A stretch of DNA of 64,000 nucleotides from Cryoendolithus antarcticus (GCA_002077065.1 NAJO01000059.1:1-64000); one strand, 5' to 3'; positions 19,647-31,020 are shown, numbered from the stretch's first letter. Numbers and translations are program-made. Notes: generated from the sequence alone by a model not told the origin.

Positions 19647-20717
19647 ATGGGCCCCGCTCTCCGCGTTCTTGGCGTCGCTGCCGCGTACCTTAGCTCACTC
19701 GCCACCGCCGAGACCTACGCCTCCGCCGAGCTCAGTACGTACTACGTTGTGGAAAGAACGCACAACAGCTAACAACTCGGCAGGCGCTCGCCAGGGCCCC
19801 GACTTCACCCCTCCCCAGCTCCTTCAGGTCGTCTTCAATGCGTCGGAGCTCTTCGGATGGCAGCTCGCGGGGCGTGCCATCAAGACTTAGGAGATCGCCG
19901 ACCTGTGCAACAACACCCAGGCCATCGGCCACGGCAAGTGGGCTCCCATTGGGCTCAGCCCGCTCTACATCGCCGGTAAGTGGACGATTTGCACACAATG
20001 ACTTCTGCAGTGAAGTATGTGAAGCTGACAACATCTACAGAGCCCAGCTGCGACCTCGGCTCCGCCCGCCTCCCCGATCCCCAGGTCATCCATAGCAACG
20101 CCGTTGTGTCCAACACCAACATCTTCATAACCCAGATCCTCAACGCCTTCAACCAGTCCAACATGATCGATGACCTCACCTACATTTGCAAGAACATCAA
20201 GGGCAACCGCCTCACGCCCTTCGGCATCAACAGCGGTCACTTCCTCGAGGTGATCTGCGGCGCTGGCAGGGCTCGTGTGCCTTCCCCTCCCAACAACACC
20301 CCTTGCCAGCTCTCTCAGGCACAGCTCTCCGACTTCAAGACTACCATCTCCGATATCTTCGCCTACGAGCTGGCTACCTCCTCCGCCACTGCTGATCAGG
20401 CCGCCGATCTCTGCAAGTCTGCTCCCCGCTACGCTCAGCGTCTCTCCGCTCAGGGTCTCGATGCTGGGGTTGTTCAGAAGGTGCTATGCTCTGTCAAGCA
20501 GCCACTCAGTAACAACGAGGCTTCTGCTGCTATCTCGAAGTACAGCACGTCGGCTTTCATGCAGACTATCGTTGGAGCTATCGACGTTCCTGGATGGACT
20601 TCGTGGCTCTGTAAGAACTTGGATCTCCAGCACTTGAACGCTGTGGCTCTCAATGGCACGGTGGTGTTGCAGCAGATCTGTGTCCCTGATGCTGGGGGTC
20701 CTGGTCGCTGCGCTTAG
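19647..20717 (+). CDS. secreted protein of unknown function, interrupted by an in-frame TAG
   Basis: Three exons fit: 19647-19734, 19784-19975 and 20041-20717, which would give about 318 residues. The start MGPALRVLGVAAAYLSSLATAET is a signal peptide. In exon 2 the frame reads AGRAIKT, then TAG at 19888-19890, then EIADLCNNTQAIGHGKW, and continues without damage to the end (GGPGRCA). Coding-like sequence, an even spread of cysteines and correct splice phases on both sides indicate that the TAG is recent or an error. A change of CAG or AAG to TAG would explain it. No splice pair that neatly removes the TAG was found. The mature protein has about nine Cys and no catalytic motif I recognise. Confidence 0.62.
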
Positions 20718-21498
20718 GCGGGGTGGTGATACGATGAGACTGATGACTGACGAACGATGAGACACGTGAAAGGCTACTGCACAGCTTGATGGAGACATGG
20801 CACTTGAGACGTGATCGATGGTCTACCAAAGATAGCTGTATTGATGCCCAGGCGGCAATTCAATCCAAAACCTCGTTCTCATGTGACATCTACCTCCATA
20901 ATGCCCTCTTTCCCCCACAGAAGACAAGCTTTCTTATGCTTCTATCGTGGGCACCGTAATAGTGCACCACAAAATACATTGCCTTTGAGAGACATACCCA
21001 GCTTCCAAGCCACAGCCCTCCAAGCACAGCATCTCTCTATTTTTGTTGCTGCTCGCTGAGCATCTACCATGCAATCCACAACGACAGAGTTGCGGTGGAG
21101 TCACCTTTGAGAGACATATCTGTCGACACACGTCAACGGCGACCACAATGCCCTCTCCACGGCAGGATGAGCTTGCTTGTGCGTCTGCAATGCACTCTGC
21201 AGCAGTGGCTTTCGTGTTGAAGTGTCGTGGAGAGACGACTTCTCCGAGAAACGACCGTGAGGCGTGATCCTCTCTCCGCATTGATCAAGTCTCTTGAGCA
21301 CCTGCCATGCATCTCACAAGGACAGAGTGCTTCTGAGAAACGTCGCCGAGAGACTATACGCTGTCCAAGGAATAGAGTGCTAAGCGATTCGTGCTCTCTC
21401 CGACTACAAGGTTCGAGAACCGCATACGCAGCGTGCTGTATAGCATCACAGGAGCGTACCCTTGGATGCGGAGAGCGAAGCGCTGAGATGCATTCGGC
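20718..21498. other. intergenic with degenerate direct repeats
   Basis: About 780 bp with no gene. Imperfectly repeated phrases are visible: TTTGAGAGACATA near 20983 and 21110, AATGCCCTCT near 20899 and 21148, and GAGCA-CT-CCATGCA near 21058 and 21297. Confidence 0.5.
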
Positions 21499-23099
21499 TC
21501 ATCTCAGATGCTCCTCGGCATACTCACGAAACTCCTGCCTCGTCTCCTCGTCAACACTCGCCGTTATCTCGCTCATCAAAGATGTCCACTCCACTAGGCT
21601 CTCCCGCGAAAGTGTCCCCTCGCTGATAACGTCGACAGATCCAGACAAGCGCTCGATCTGAGCGCCAAGACGTTCTCTCGCCTCAATGCCGTCTCGTGCT
21701 CGCTGCAGCCACAAGCTCGCCTGCTCACGCGCCCTCTCGCCTCCTCGCGCCTGCTCCATTCTAGGTACTCCAGGTGCCGCATGTGCTCCGTATGCGAAGG
21801 ATTCTCGCTCCGAGGCTAGTCGCAAGTGCTCGTCTCGCCAAGTGCGGAAACGAGCTGTCTCTTCACGCGGATACTCACGCTTGAGTCGCTGCTTTGCTTT
21901 TTCCTCCCGCTGAACCGCGAGAGCGCGTTGCCGGCGTTCTTTCTCCTCGAGCTCGTCCTGCTCGCGGTAATAGGCGTCCTCGCCCATGCGACTATAGAAC
22001 TCTCGCCTTGTCCGACCGTCTGGAAACTTGACGATAGGGTATTGGTCGAAATAGGTCACTTCGGGGATCAGGCCCGCTTTACGCGCTGCCTCGATTTTCT
22101 GCTCGAGGAACAGGTCGCGTTGCCGACGTTCACCTGCCAGTCGTTCAAAACACAGCTTGTCTTGCTTAGCCTGCCAAGCGCGCCTGGCTGCCTCATGGTG
22201 GAAGTGGCGCTCAATGACACCACCCGGCAACTGGGCCAGGGTGTAGTCGAGCCCTTCGACGAGCTCGGGCGTTAGGCTCGCTTTGACCTCTGCCTTCTCC
22301 TCCTGAAGAGCCAAGGCCTTTTGTCGACATGCTTCGTCGAAGTCGTCCGGCGCGGCTTGCCGTGTGGCCTCGGTTGGGCGACGGTAAAAGTCGAGCTGCG
22401 TGCGACCATCAGAGAACTCGGTGATGTAATAGTGCTCTCTGTATGCCATCTTGGGCATGAGCAACTCCAGATCAGCAGGGGATGGCACGGCGATCGGAGT
22501 GACATTGCCAGTTGCTGGGTTGTCGCTGATTGTCGAGGCGGACGTTGATTCGCATAAGCATGATGCGACCTTAGCCTTGCCTTCCCGCGTGGCGCGAAAT
22601 GCGAGATAGTCTTCGCGTTCGTAGTGATGCACATCCGCGGGATCCCCCGAGTCTTTGGAAGTGCCATGGTTTACATAATGTGGGTTGGGTGAGATCTCCG
22701 TTGAAGCAAACGAAGAGACGGTAGAGCTGGTAGCCTGAGCGGCCTGTGCAGGTGTACTATCGCTGAAGCCGTTATTGGTGGCGCCAGACCACGACGCGAC
22801 GTTATAGAAGCTTGATGGCATACCCAAGCCGATAGGAGAGCCGAACGCTTTGAAGTCTGCATACCCGTGCTCAGTTCACGAGAATATCTGCCATGAGCCT
22901 TGTATCCCGAATCCAAGAGCTTGGGGGCAGTGAGAGCGTTTCGAGGGGGGCCAGTCGAGGTAGAGCTGGTGATTGAACTCTTGTTTGGTGTTGAAGGCGA
23001 GGAGGTCGGCTGGTTCGAGCGCAATGAGCTGCTGTTCGAGTCGGAGCGGACGGCATCGCTGTACGATCTGAGATGGTGAATCCCACGGCTGTAGGCCAT
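21499..23099 (-). CDS. charged coiled-coil protein, apparently split by a frameshift
   Basis: The main frame (21499 to the Met at 22827, open back to about 22874) encodes about 440 residues. It has long Glu/Lys/Arg-rich helical stretches, for example residues 160-330, and two copies of a YFDQYPIVKFPDGRTRREFYSR-like block (the other is YYITEFSDGRTQLDFYRR). Immediately upstream, in another frame, 23099 to about 22875 encodes a Ser-rich N-terminus (MAYSRGIHHLRSYSDAV... to HGRYSREL). The two frames abut with no room for an intron: the only GT...AG there is 23 nt. A one-base shift near 22860-22880 would join them (SREL then GYADFKAFGSPIG). So this is either one gene with a frameshift, or a shorter gene starting at 22827. 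I recognise no family. Confidence 0.55.
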
Positions 23100-23854
23100 G
23101 ATTGCGGCTATGTGTGAGACAGTGGTGAGTGGGGAAAGGAGTACTGGGTTTGGTGGAAGATGCTGGTGCTTGATTGACTTGGTGGTGGCTTCTATGTGAT
23201 GGACTTGGATGCTCGAGACTGGAATCCAAGATGTGACTGTGAGAGAACAGAACAGAGGAAATGCGTGCGCACTTAACAAAATCTCGAGCAAGTGTCCTCC
23301 AAGTTCGACATTCAGTGGAAATCCCCATTTGCACAGTAGGCTGGCATGAGGACGGCGAACTCATATCGATGCTAATCTGCAGCCAATTCAATGGGATGTA
23401 TGTTCATGCTTATTACATCCGACCGAAAGCTAAAAAGGTCGACAGTCCAATGCGAGTTCCCGTCATGGTCAGCATTTTCGGTCTCCATGGTACTGGTCAC
23501 GTGAAGTCAGATCTGTGATTGGTGCTTCCAGACGTCCTCGCAACGCGGTATGTCCTCAGGTAAATTCGCGCGGTGCCGCGTTTGCCAACTGGATGAGCGC
23601 AATGGCTCGAAGCCATCGATCCACTCCCTGCCTTATCGAATGATTGGAAGGCGATCATGCTGACTTTGATATCGTGTCGTCGATTTGGCTGGCCATGGTG
23701 TCCGCAATGATGCCGCGATGCGAGAAGCGCGCACTCTGTGACGACCGGTATCCAAAGACGTCTTGCTGGGTTGTGCTGCAAGTACGCCCTCTCCAATCGC
23801 ATCGCCACCATTCATCTCAAACTCCTCCCAATATTGCGCAGAACCTTAGAGTCA
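23100..23854. other. intergenic, no gene recognised
   Basis: About 750 bp separating the coiled-coil gene start from the ATM1 stop. Short frames only. Confidence 0.45.
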
Positions 23855-26055
23855 TCACTTGTCCTGCTCTTTCTTCCCTTCCCCCTTCTCCTTCCCTTCG
23901 CCCTCCTCCTCACCGACCATCATCTCCTGCGCCGCCCACAGCTCAGAGTACACGCCGTTGCGCTGGACCAGGACCTCATGGCTTCCCATCTCAGCCACCT
24001 TGCCTTCTTTCAGCACGATGATTACATCGCTATCCCAAATAGTCCGCAGTCTATGTGCCACGAACACACTTGTCCGCTTCTTCTCACGGATGATGCTATT
24101 GATATGCCCCATCAGCGCAGTCTCGGTATGCGTATCCAATGCACTCGTTGCTTCGTCGAAGAACAGCAGAGGTGGGTCTTTGAGGATCAGTCGGCTAACT
24201 GCAAGTCGTTGCTTCTCACCGCCTGAGATCATCATACCACGCTCACCGACCATGGTCTGATACCCATCAGGCAGCGTTTCGATAATCTCGTGGATTCGAG
24301 CCCTTTTGGCCGCTGCGATGACTTCGGCATGCGTAGCTGAGATGCGGCCGTAGCGAATGTTGTGCTCGATCGTGTCGTTGAAGAGGGGCGTGTCTTGAGG
24401 CACGACGCCGATACTTCTACGAAGGGACTCGACAGAGACATCGCGGATGTCTTGCCCATCGATCGTGATGCGGCCGGACTCTACGTCGTAGAAGCGGAAG
24501 AGGAGGCGGAGAAGAGTGGATTTCCCACAGCCTGAAGGGCCGACTATGGCTACTTTCTTGCCGGCTGGGATGGTGAGGTCTAGATTCTGTAGGATTGGGC
24601 GGTCGGCACGGTAGCCGAATGTGACATTGTCGAACTTAATCTCGCCACCCTTGCTTAGCAGGAGAGGAGCAGGTGTCTTGGGCTCCGCGATGGCGACGTG
24701 CACTTTCTGCAAGTTGAAAAGCGTTTCCATGTCCAGCAGACTCTGTCTCAGCTCGCGATATACTGATCCGAGGAAGTTTAGCGGCATACTGAGCTGAAAT
24801 ACAAGCTGATTTACCATGACCAGGTCTCCTACGGTGAGATCCCCACGTGCGACCCCTTGCGCGGCCATGTACATCATTGCCGTCAGCGCGGAGGAAAAGA
24901 TCAAGTTCTGCCCGCTGTTCAAGTACGCAAGAGAGGTAGCAACCTTAATGCTAGCAGTCTCGTAATTCTTCAGCGCGCTGTCGTATCGCCCGACTTCGAA
25001 CTTCTCATTATTGAAGTACTTCACTGCTTCGTAATTGATCAAGCTATCGACAGCAACTGTGGCGCCTTTGTTGTCTGCTGCGTTAGCTTGCTTACGGAAT
25101 TTCGTCCGCCAGGCAGTTGTCCAGATTGTGAAGATGGTGTAGGCGACCATCGTGCCGACTGTGATGGCAGCGAATTTGGCACCGTATTGGTACGTCAGGA
25201 TGCCGCAGACCAGACTTATCTCGAGCGCTGTGGGGATGATGTGGAAGACCATGCTGGTCAGGAGAAAGCTGATACCCTTGGTACCGCGGTCGATGGCTCG
25301 AGTGAGTCCGCCTGTCTGTCGCGATAGATGGAACTGAAGGTCCAGCTTGAGCAAATGCTCAAAGACGTTGCTGGCGACTCTGCGTATAGCCTTCTGTGCT
25401 ACGCTCGCGAAGACCGCGTTGCGAATCTCCTGAAAGATGACAGAGCCAATCCGCGTCGCTCCGTAAGCGAAGATCGCGGCTCCTGCGACAGTCATGGCGG
25501 TCCCGCCAGCAGCAGCGAAGTCGATGTTCATAGAATCGACGATGGTTTTGAAGTAAAAAGGGATCTGGACGTTGAGAACCTACATACCTCTATCAACGAT
25601 GCTGCCCTACGACGTGAAAGTGGAGGTAGGCGGACCTTTGCGCCTATCAACAGGCCTACACTCAAGCTCACTCGAAAGCGTGTGCTGAAGTCGTCCTTCG
25701 GCCATATATAGTGTGCCATGTCCTTAATGATGGCCCAGTCGGCTTTTCGCTGCTCCCTGTTCGAGACTGTCTGCTCGGCCAGTAGCGGATCCGTCCTAAC
25801 CTCTGGCTGGGCGGGCGGCTTCACAGTGACTGTCTCGGACTTGATGCTTTCGCGCGCCGGTATGCGGCTGGCGAGTTCGCCTTGTACGGTTCGTGCTCGT
25901 GCCTCATCCTTCCTGTGCCGTGGTGTGCTCGCGAAGACGCGTCGCGTGGGCTCGATTGAAGCAACAATTGGGCCCCTACCAGTCCTTGGCAGACTGCTGG
26001 ACTTGAGACGACATGAGGCCAGACCAGGCCGCAGGAGCAGCCGGCCGGCGAGCAT
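23855..26055 (-). CDS. ATM1: mitochondrial ABC half-transporter ATM1 (ABCB7 type)
   Basis: Two exons, 25636-26055 and 23855-25579, with a 56-nt intron. With the start at [12 protein letters not shown] (26055) the protein has 714 residues; an upstream in-frame Met at 26178 is possible but gives a less basic start. The Arg/Ser-rich N-terminus is a mitochondrial presequence. Six membrane helices follow and then one nucleotide-binding domain: Walker [10 protein letters not shown], signature ISGGEKQR and Walker [13 protein letters not shown]. The ATM1-typical [29 protein letters not shown] and [11 protein letters not shown] segments are present. In the inner membrane it exports a sulphur/glutathione-linked compound for cytosolic iron-sulphur assembly. 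The tail is Glu/Lys rich. Confidence 0.95.
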
Positions 26056-26612
26056 GCCGATGCGCCTTTGCTGTAGCCCACAGTTGAGCGAGCAAATCGA
26101 AGTCGCAAGGCTCTCGATCTCAGGTGCACTTGCTTCTCTATACGTTCGAGCTGCACGTGAAATCCTGCCTGTCCACAATGACGATATTCGCGAGGGTATG
26201 ATGTTGGCAAATGATACAATGAATTATAGCATCACCTTGTAGTCGGACATCGCGTGCTCGAGAGTCTGATGGCGTACTGTATGCCGAGCGATTCCCGCAA
26301 ACGCCGAGCTAAGTCCGGGCAAACACATACCACCTTGTATCACACCCTCCTGATCTATGAGCCATGAGATAACGTGAACAGCCGGGATGCATGGTCGTCA
26401 ATCCCCACAGGAGACTACCTCGCGGACATTTACAATAGTCACTGGTATTATCAAGATGAGACCAACGTTGTCGAGTGTTAGGTCGCGGCGAGGGCCGAAC
26501 GACAGCGTGAAGCTTGCGTGGAGAGGGGTATTCACAGAAGTCCCGTTCACAACGTACAGAGCACTTATCTCTCGCTCGCTCGGCGAATAGCCCAACTCGA
26601 AATCCATGCAAG
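26056..26612. promoter_or_regulatory. divergent promoter of ATM1 and the Zn2Cys6 regulator
   Basis: About 560 bp between two divergent starts. TCGCTCGCTCG at 26572-26582, only about 30 bp before the regulator ATG, also occurs upstream of the two other genes of the maltose-type cluster. Confidence 0.45.
26572..26582. promoter_or_regulatory. shared 11-mer TCGCTCGCTCG (1 of 3)
   Basis: Exact copy of a motif also found at 30695-30705 and 31010-31020, all upstream of maltose-cluster genes. It could be a binding site of the local regulator; it could also be simple sequence. Confidence 0.4.
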
Positions 26613-28541
26613 ATGAGTGAGGCCACGCCAGCCATAATTACCATCCCGTGCGATCAATGCCGACGCAGAAAGGTCAGGTGTGACTACACCCAGCCTTGCG
26701 ACCGATGTACCCACCATGGCTTTGTCTGCACTTTCGACTCCGTTCGGCGGAAGCGTGGTCCAAGAGCAAGTAGAGGGCCGGTCATCGATGAAATACGAGC
26801 CCAGTCAAGCGCGGCAGTCAGGGGAGGTCCTGGTCCTGCTGACTCGCCATATGGACCTCAGCCGTCTGCTATGTCGAATTCCTCAGTTGACCACCATCAT
26901 CCATCAGTCGTTTCCGCACACAGCTATCAGACTGAGTTCCCGTCAGAAGCCACCTCTAGCAGCACGCTCACGGGTAGCGCAGACGTCGAGAGTCAGTATC
27001 TGACGTTCAGCGGCTTCGCTCAAGGAATCCTTGCTCCCTGGCAGGATCCCACCGGCAACGAAGACTGGTCACCAGTAGCTGTTACCTCGTCATCCATAGT
27101 TGATCAACAGATATCACCCTTCGCCGACAGTGTACCGTTGTCCAGCTCGCCTGACACGGTACATCCACGCATTTTCGCAATATCCCCAGTTATCGAGCGG
27201 GGGGTTGCTTTATTCATCACCCATCTCTACCCAACATACCCTTTGTTGGATCAGCAAGCACTGCAGTCTCTGCTCAGCGAGACGCGAGACCTTGATCGCA
27301 GCGAATCAACACTACTATGGTCAATATGTGCTTTGGCACTGGTGAGCATCGATCACTGGCCCACACTTGATACAGACAAGCGGGCGGTAGCTTGCAAGAA
27401 GTACATTCGACGGTGTCATGACGCTCGACTCGCCGCCGACTACGTCGAGGAAGCGACCTTTTACGACGTGCTGGCCTCGTTATTCATCAGCGTAGCGTAT
27501 TTTGAACTCAAATGTAGAAAGGCATCTTGGTTTTATCTCCGCGAAGCTATCACGCTATCGCATGCAGCGGACTTACTCGATACTAACTATAATTCGGATC
27601 CCGCTGAAAAGCTCCGCCACCAACGGACCTTTGCCTTGCTGTACATCACGGAGCGCGGCGCATGCACACTCAATAACTTCCCAGTCAGCATCATTCTTCC
27701 ACCTGGGCTACCCACAGACGCGCTTCCGGACGAAGATCCGTCCATCATTTTCGGACTGAGCAAACTGTATCACCTGTTCTCACTACTAGACTCAAACTTC
27801 GTACGTCTGTGGAATGACACCGGCCTATCATCTGCGACTGCACAGAAGGAGAACGAGCTTTCCACGCTCCAAGGTCACTTGCGAGAGCCACTGGACATGC
27901 GGCACGTCAGCGACATTCAACGTGCTAACGTGCTAGTCACCCAGCAATGGCTGCGCTTGATTTTCTGGCAATCTGCCCTTAAGCTCAGCATGGTGACATC
28001 TACGGCATCTGACTCTGCCTTCACCTATGAGTATCCGATCGAGATCGCCACTTCGCTATGCGAGGTGGTCAAGTCATTGCCGCCTGTAGCGATACAAGCG
28101 CATGGTCTTGGCATTGTAAGTGGGAAACACTCTGACAGTTTCACTGGACGAGCGGAAGCTGACTCCCTGCACTAGTTTGAGAAGCAATTTGAAATCGCAT
28201 ACTCTCTCCTCGATGCCCTGACACTTTGCGGCTACTCCAAGAAAGCGCGGCACTACGAAACGCTGAGATACCTCCTACTGAGCCTGTCTGCTTCGCCCAG
28301 CTCTCGACAGGTATATGTGCGCACGCTTGAGCGCAAAATGGGACAGTCTGATGACAGAAGCGGTAGCGAACATAAGTATTTGCGTCTTGCTGGTGTCGAG
28401 CTTCTACAAGACGAACCTGGCAGTAGACTGACTTCACGGCGTCAGTCGGTTTGGGACACTAACGCGCGGCCTACGAACGAACCGCGTAGCCAGACTACGT
28501 GCACAGCCGAGACTCTCATAGGCCCGATGAGAGCACCCTGA
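26613..28541 (+). CDS. Zn2Cys6 transcription factor, likely regulator of the adjacent maltose cluster
   Basis: Two exons, 26613-28115 and 28176-28541, with a 60-nt intron, giving 622 residues. The binuclear cluster is at residues 13-39 (C-x2-C-x6-C-x5-C-x2-C-x6-C; CDQCRRRKVRCDYTQPCDRC). It is followed by RRKRGPRAS, a basic linker like the KKRGPKS of yeast MAL activators. A fungal-specific regulator domain spans roughly 180-400, with HLYPTYPLLDQQAL, LLWSICALAL and SWFYLREAITLSHA. The gene lies next to a maltase and a maltose-type permease, so it probably activates them in the nucleus when maltose is present; that is inference from family likeness and position. The extreme C-terminus is low complexity. 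Confidence 0.85.
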
Positions 28542-28730
28542 CACATGCGGACGAGTCGAGAGCAGCATGAGAGCATTCAAATATCTTTAGAGAGCATGAA
28601 GCGTTGCACTAGCGAAGGAGTCTCTCGACCATTCACCCTGTATGTTGTCCAAGTCTATGTATACTCGACAGCCCAGTGTGGACGTCAGACACCGAACGCT
28701 ATGCCTGAAACACACGGTCACTGGCCCTTC

Positions 28731-30497
28731 TCACAGGATGTAAAGCCTGCTCTCCCACGGCTGAAGCCTGCTATCACGCTGGCCCTCACGAGGAGAGTCG
28801 TATCGACCGTCCTCTTCTACATTACCAAGCAGTGCTTTTGCGGCTGATAAGTCCAGTCCGTCGTAATTCGGCAGCTCAGAATCACTTCCGGAGAAGTTGC
28901 AGACGACTAGAGTACGCACTGAGCCGTGTATCGCACTCTTTACGAACGAGAAGACCCTTGGGTTCTCGGCGTCCACCAAGTCGAACTGCCCATGGACTAA
29001 GACGTCGCGATGCTGCCGGCGAAGTTTCAGCGTCTGTCGCCAGAATGCTAGCACCGAAAACTCATCGCCAGCTTCATGAGCAACGTTGATACCTTCAGCT
29101 GCGGATGAGTTGACGAACATCCAAGGCTGGGCTTCAGGTCCCGTGAAGCCGGCATGCTTCGCTGATGTCCATTGCATCGGCGTCCTTGCATGATCCCGCG
29201 CAAGATGCTGCAACGCTGCCTTTGCTTTTTGTACCGCTGTGGGATCGTTATGAGAACGCTCAACCATCTCGCGGTAATAGTTCGATGAGTCGACGTCTTT
29301 GTACTCCTCGATTGACACGGATAGTGGGAGGTTGACCATGCCGAGCTCTTGTCCTTGGTACAGATACAACGTGCCGGAGAGACAGCCAAATAGCATAGCA
29401 AGCATCTTCGCGGAACGAGTGCGCCATTGTGGAGAGTCATCGCCGAAGCGAGACACGCTGCGCGCTTGGTCGTGATTCTCGATGAAGGAAGTGGTCCAAG
29501 CATCCGTTCCATCCAGCAAGTTCTGTGTGCCGGCAATGGCAGTCTTCAAATCCACGAGAGTGTAGTTGAACGGCTTAGTCAGGAATTTGATGGTGTTGCC
29601 AATCCCGACGTTCACAGCGTCGAACTGGAAGACCATGTTCAGCCGTCGCTTCTCCGTGCTAACATAGTCGACGACACGCTGTCGATCTGGCGTAAATGGG
29701 CATTCGCCCACGCTCATGGCATCGTACTTGGCGAGAATGGCGTTCATCTCCTCAAGGTACATGTTCATATGCGGTCCATTACAGTATACTAACCCAGCGT
29801 CTTGCCATGGAGATCCGGGATCTTTGATCGGCGCATCGGGGAGTCCAGGTGGCTTGCTGTACATGTTGACCGTGTCGACTCGGAAGCCATCTACGCCTCG
29901 TTCCAGCCAGGAGATCATCGCAGACTGGTAGATCGCCTGCCGAGTTTTCACGTTCTCCCAGTTCAAGTCTGGCTGCTCTGGACAGAAGAGATGCAAATAG
30001 TACTCTTGCGTCAGCTCGTCCCACTGCCATGTGCTATCCCCGAAGTTGCTTCGCCAATTGTTCGGCGGATGCCTCGTACCATCTGCATCATATTTCGCAG
30101 GTCGCCACATGTACCAGTCTCGCTTCGGGTTATCTTTGGACGATCGAGACTGTTTGAACCATTCGTGTTGGTCGGATGTGTGGTTGATAACAAGGTCCAG
30201 GATGATGCGCATATCTCTACGATGCACCTCCGAGATGAGCGTATCCATGTCTTCCATGGTCCCGTACGGAGGGTACACGGCTTCATAATCCGAGATGTCG
30301 TACCCCATATCAATCTGTGGGCTGGCATACATCGGGCACACCCAGATAGCATCTACGCCGAGCGATTGGATGTAGTCCAGGCTTTGGATGATACCACCAA
30401 GATCGCCAATGCCGTCGTTGTTGCTGTCTTTGAACGAGGCTGGATAGATCTGGTAGACTGTGGCGTCCTTCCACCATGGTGTCTGTGTGCTGGCCAT
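28731..30497 (-). CDS. maltase, GH13 alpha-glucosidase
   Basis: Single exon, 588 residues, no signal peptide, so cytosolic like yeast maltase. It hydrolyses terminal alpha-1,4 glucose from maltose and related sugars. The GH13 conserved regions are clear: DLVINHTSD (region I), GFRVDTVN with nucleophile Asp208, GECPF with acid/base Glu265, and ENHDQAR with Asp343. The residue just after the nucleophile is Thr209. In this enzyme group Thr here goes with maltase (alpha-1,4) and Val with isomaltase (alpha-1,6) activity, so maltase is favoured. It is transcribed divergently from the permease and lies between regulator and permease. Confidence 0.94.
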   Translation of the reverse strand: MASTQTPWWKDATVYQIYPASFKDSNNDGIGDLGGIIQSLDYIQSLGVDAIWVCPMYASPQIDMGYDISDYEAVYPPYGTMEDMDTLISEVHRRDMRIILDLVINHTSDQHEWFKQSRSSKDNPKRDWYMWRPAKYDADGTRHPPNNWRSNFGDSTWQWDELTQEYYLHLFCPEQPDLNWENVKTRQAIYQSAMISWLERGVDGFRVDTVNMYSKPPGLPDAPIKDPGSPWQDAGLVYCNGPHMNMYLEEMNAILAKYDAMSVGECPFTPDRQRVVDYVSTEKRRLNMVFQFDAVNVGIGNTIKFLTKPFNYTLVDLKTAIAGTQNLLDGTDAWTTSFIENHDQARSVSRFGDDSPQWRTRSAKMLAMLFGCLSGTLYLYQGQELGMVNLPLSVSIEEYKDVDSSNYYREMVERSHNDPTAVQKAKAALQHLARDHARTPMQWTSAKHAGFTGPEAQPWMFVNSSAAEGINVAHEAGDEFSVLAFWRQTLKLRRQHRDVLVHGQFDLVDAENPRVFSFVKSAIHGSVRTLVVCNFSGSDSELPNYDGLDLSAAKALLGNVEEDGRYDSPREGQRDSRLQPWESRLYIL

Positions 30498-30694
30498 GAT
30501 CGAATGGATGTGTAGTGACGTTTCGAGCTATGTGAGGGAATTACGGCTCCCAGCGCGCACTTTGGAGGAGGAACCCTTATGAATTGTTGTGATTCGAAGT
30601 GCCACTCGGCAAACACTGCGCGAAGGAAAGGAGCAGCTTTTCTCGAGACGGACATGGTCGAGCGACTCATCTGTACCTGCAGTCATTCGCAGCT

Positions 30695-30705
30695 TCGCTC
30701 GCTCG
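30695..30705. promoter_or_regulatory. shared 11-mer TCGCTCGCTCG (2 of 3)
   Basis: About 200 bp upstream of the maltase start. Exact match to the copies at 26572 and 31010. Confidence 0.4.
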
Positions 30706-30709
30706 CTTC

Positions 30710-30736
30710 TGCAGGAGCTTTTGCATACCTCCTGCA
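30710..30736. repeat. 8-bp inverted repeat in the maltase/permease promoter
   Basis: TGCAGGAG (30710-30717) and CTCCTGCA (30729-30736) form perfect arms with an 11-nt spacer, next to the shared 11-mer. A third CGCAGGAG occurs at about 30750. Confidence 0.6.
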
Positions 30737-31009
30737 CGGCTACGCTTCCGCAGGAGAACTATCACTCTCTCGGTAGCGAATAATATTGACTGTACCTTGA
30801 CAAGCCTACCCGTCGGCCGGCATTGAGACAGTTTCGAGCTTCCGCTAATCACCCTTGTCCGAGCCTCTCACGAGTGCAGCATTGTGTCGACCTACCGCTG
30901 TGGTAGCGCTGATTGGAGCGCTACCTACGCTGCTGAAATATGGAGCGCAAGGTCCTTGGAGATGTCACGAGGACTAAGTGCACCCGATTTCAGCCAATGG
31001 CGAAGTTCC

Positions 31010-31020
31010 TCGCTCGCTCG
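31010..31020. promoter_or_regulatory. shared 11-mer TCGCTCGCTCG (3 of 3)
   Basis: About 500 bp upstream of the permease start. Followed by G, as in the copy before the regulator (TCGCTCGCTCGG). Confidence 0.4.
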
